Assembly: GCF_052030545.1 (NCBI RefSeq)
Contig: NZ_JBPDIH010000002.1
Coordinates: 62,001 to 126,000 of the forward strand
DNA length: 64,000 bases
Direction of reading: 5' to 3'
Origin: CANMXU01 sp052030545
GTDB taxonomy: Bacteria; Pseudomonadota; Gammaproteobacteria; Enterobacterales; Alteromonadaceae
A program made the position numbers and the translations under genes. Below the pieces are notes generated by a model. It was given only the letters and a program-made list of their open reading frames with translations. It had not been told where the DNA came from and made no database searches. Positions 63,120 through 64,000 of this stretch are shown in pieces; positions within the stretch are counted from its first letter, which is position 1; the number at the start of each line of letters is the position of its first letter.

Positions 63120-63653
63120 TTAATAAACAAATGCCTCCACCACTATTTGACGTCGCTGACGACCTGAGGTGCCACAATCTTCAGATTTTTTAGCATCCCT
63201 TATTTTGTCCTTACCTTGCCAGCTAATGACCACAGTAATGGCATTATTCGCTGCTGAAATACAACCTTCGGCACCAACTAAGCCACCGGTATTTGTTTCA
63301 CCTGACTTTGCACCAGCGCCCATTAATGATTGCTCCCAACCATATAAGTCATGAGTGACCATTTGCGCAGGTGTACAAAGGTTAGCGGCAGAATCGCAGG
63401 TAGGCTCGGCGTCAATTTTTCCTGAACCATAAGGGCTTTGAGCAGTATATAACGCAATATTAGCATTACTATTATTTCGAATTCGTTCAACAATATCTTG
63501 AGCTAAGCCTGACGCTAATGAGCGCTGCATGGCATCAAAGCTGCCTTTTTTGGCAGAGGCTTGCATGGCAACCGCACCTAAAATACCTGTTACTATAATA
63601 AATAAAGCAACGAGTACTTCAATAAAAGTCATACCTGATTGTTTACGCTTCAT
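63120..63653 (-). CDS. pilV: Type IV minor pilin PilV
   Basis: About 177 residues with the prepilin motif KQSG|MTFIEVLVALFIIVTG and the PilV-type continuation LASGLAQDIVERIRNNS. The start is set at ATG 63653, with AGGGAG 7 bases upstream. It is the first gene of pilV-pilW-pilX-pilY1-pilE-tapY2. In Pseudomonas fimT and fimU precede pilV; neither is visible in the remaining 347 bp, so they are missing here or lie beyond the window. Confidence 0.9.
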   Translation of the reverse strand: MKRKQSGMTFIEVLVALFIIVTGILGAVAMQASAKKGSFDAMQRSLASGLAQDIVERIRNNSNANIALYTAQSPYGSGKIDAEPTCDSAANLCTPAQMVTHDLYGWEQSLMGAGAKSGETNTGGLVGAEGCISAANNAITVVISWQGKDKIRDAKKSEDCGTSGRQRRQIVVEAFVY

Positions 63654-64000
63654 TAACAAGCTCCCTTACATTACTAACATTAGCTATTCTTGCGTTTAAG
63701 CCAATGCTTTTCTTTAAGAAAAGAATAAGTTGCGCTTGAAATAATAGAGCTTGAATAAAAAAAAGAAAAGAATTTCTGCCTGAAATGACATGCAGGTATA
63801 TTTTGCAAACGCAAAATACCTGTAGAAAAGTATTATATGTGTTAAAAATCACCTTTGTGAACAGCATTAACCCATACCTTAATATCCATATAATGTGCAG
63901 CACCTTCCATTAACTACTTAAAGTTACTACTCATTTTATTACAAAGTACACCAAGCACTAGTAACAAATAACTACTAGCGCTTATCTTTTAATCTACTTT
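63654..64000. other. Region upstream of the minor pilin operon
   Basis: 347 AT-rich bases to the right edge, with no credible gene. They must hold the operon promoter on the minus strand. A hairpin at 63793-63822 (GCAAAATACCTG pairing with CAGGTATATTTTGC around AAAC, 2-base bulge) is the only structure; it may be a leader element or the end of a gene beyond the window. Confidence 0.45.

Noticed and set aside
63643..63903. 86-residue minus-strand ORF upstream of pilV
   Set aside because: Low-complexity hydrophobic translation of AT-rich leader DNA, overlaps the pilV start, no ribosome binding site and no prepilin motif.
63837..63907. 22-codon minus-strand frame beginning MEGAAHYMDIK
   Set aside because: An in-frame stop lies just upstream, there is no ribosome binding site, and it is too short to support a call.

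Overview
This 64 kb window is chromosomal DNA of a marine gammaproteobacterium, most likely an Alteromonadales member close to Colwellia or Thalassotalea (Colwelliaceae). The assignment is an inference from the AT-rich sequence, a gene order that largely follows blocks of the E. coli chromosome, a type IV pilus system with TapY2-like and PilU proteins, and marine accessory genes (DUF1501/DUF1800 pair, SO_0444-type Cu/Zn exporter, NSS and NhaC sodium transporters). Almost all genes are housekeeping genes. No prophage, integron, CRISPR array, rRNA or tRNA gene was seen.

Layout. 1-7.5 kb (minus strand): ygfB-pepP-ubiH-ubiI-gcvT-gcvH-gcvP, the same order as in E. coli (ubiquinone hydroxylases, proline aminopeptidase, glycine cleavage). 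7.7-9.2 kb (plus): zapA, 6S RNA and murI. 9.5-12.1 kb: a general porin and, divergently, metK with a triple MetJ operator. 12.2-19.7 kb (minus): a DUF1501/DUF1800 pair and an RND efflux pump with its adaptor. 19.9-30.5 kb: rsmE-gshB-yqgE-ruvX, convergent pilT-pilU, then yggS-proC-yggT-DUF4426 and rdgB-hemW-tadA. 30.6-37.9 kb: a small basic ORF, an Omp85-like protein, mltF and purL. 38.4-43.4 kb: yciH, tyrR divergent from a methionine gamma-lyase gene, a HIT protein and ylqF. 43.7-49.6 kb: carbonic anhydrase, ffh, a Cu/Zn exporter, ypjD and a CorB/CorC-like protein. 50.2-56.8 kb: a lytic transglycosylase lipoprotein, gshA, nhaC, a pseudouridine synthase and an NSS transporter. 57.2-63.7 kb (minus): the type IV minor pilin operon pilV-pilW-pilX-pilY1-pilE-tapY2.

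The most interesting signals lie between genes. (1) Four arrays of a degenerate 7-bp unit, NNNAAGY on the sense strand, begin at the stop codons of pepP, ubiH, pilU and ruvX, always in the same orientation relative to the gene. Two of them flank one shared bidirectional terminator. (2) Next to gshA, where E. coli keeps micA, two tandem units each carry a sigma-E-like promoter (TGAACT, 16-bp spacer, TCTTA) and an intrinsic terminator with no gene between them; these look like twin envelope-stress small RNAs. One could pair with the ribosome binding site of the window's own porin. (3) A convergent intergenic region near 49.8 kb holds at least six DnaA-box-like sequences in 91 bp. (4) The tyrR/megL intergenic region carries TyrR boxes, an IHF-like site and a near-consensus sigma-54 promoter, while TyrR keeps the GAFTGA motif. 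(5) A 262-bp MITE-like element is present in two near-identical copies plus two orphan ends, one of which supplies part of the murI stop codon.
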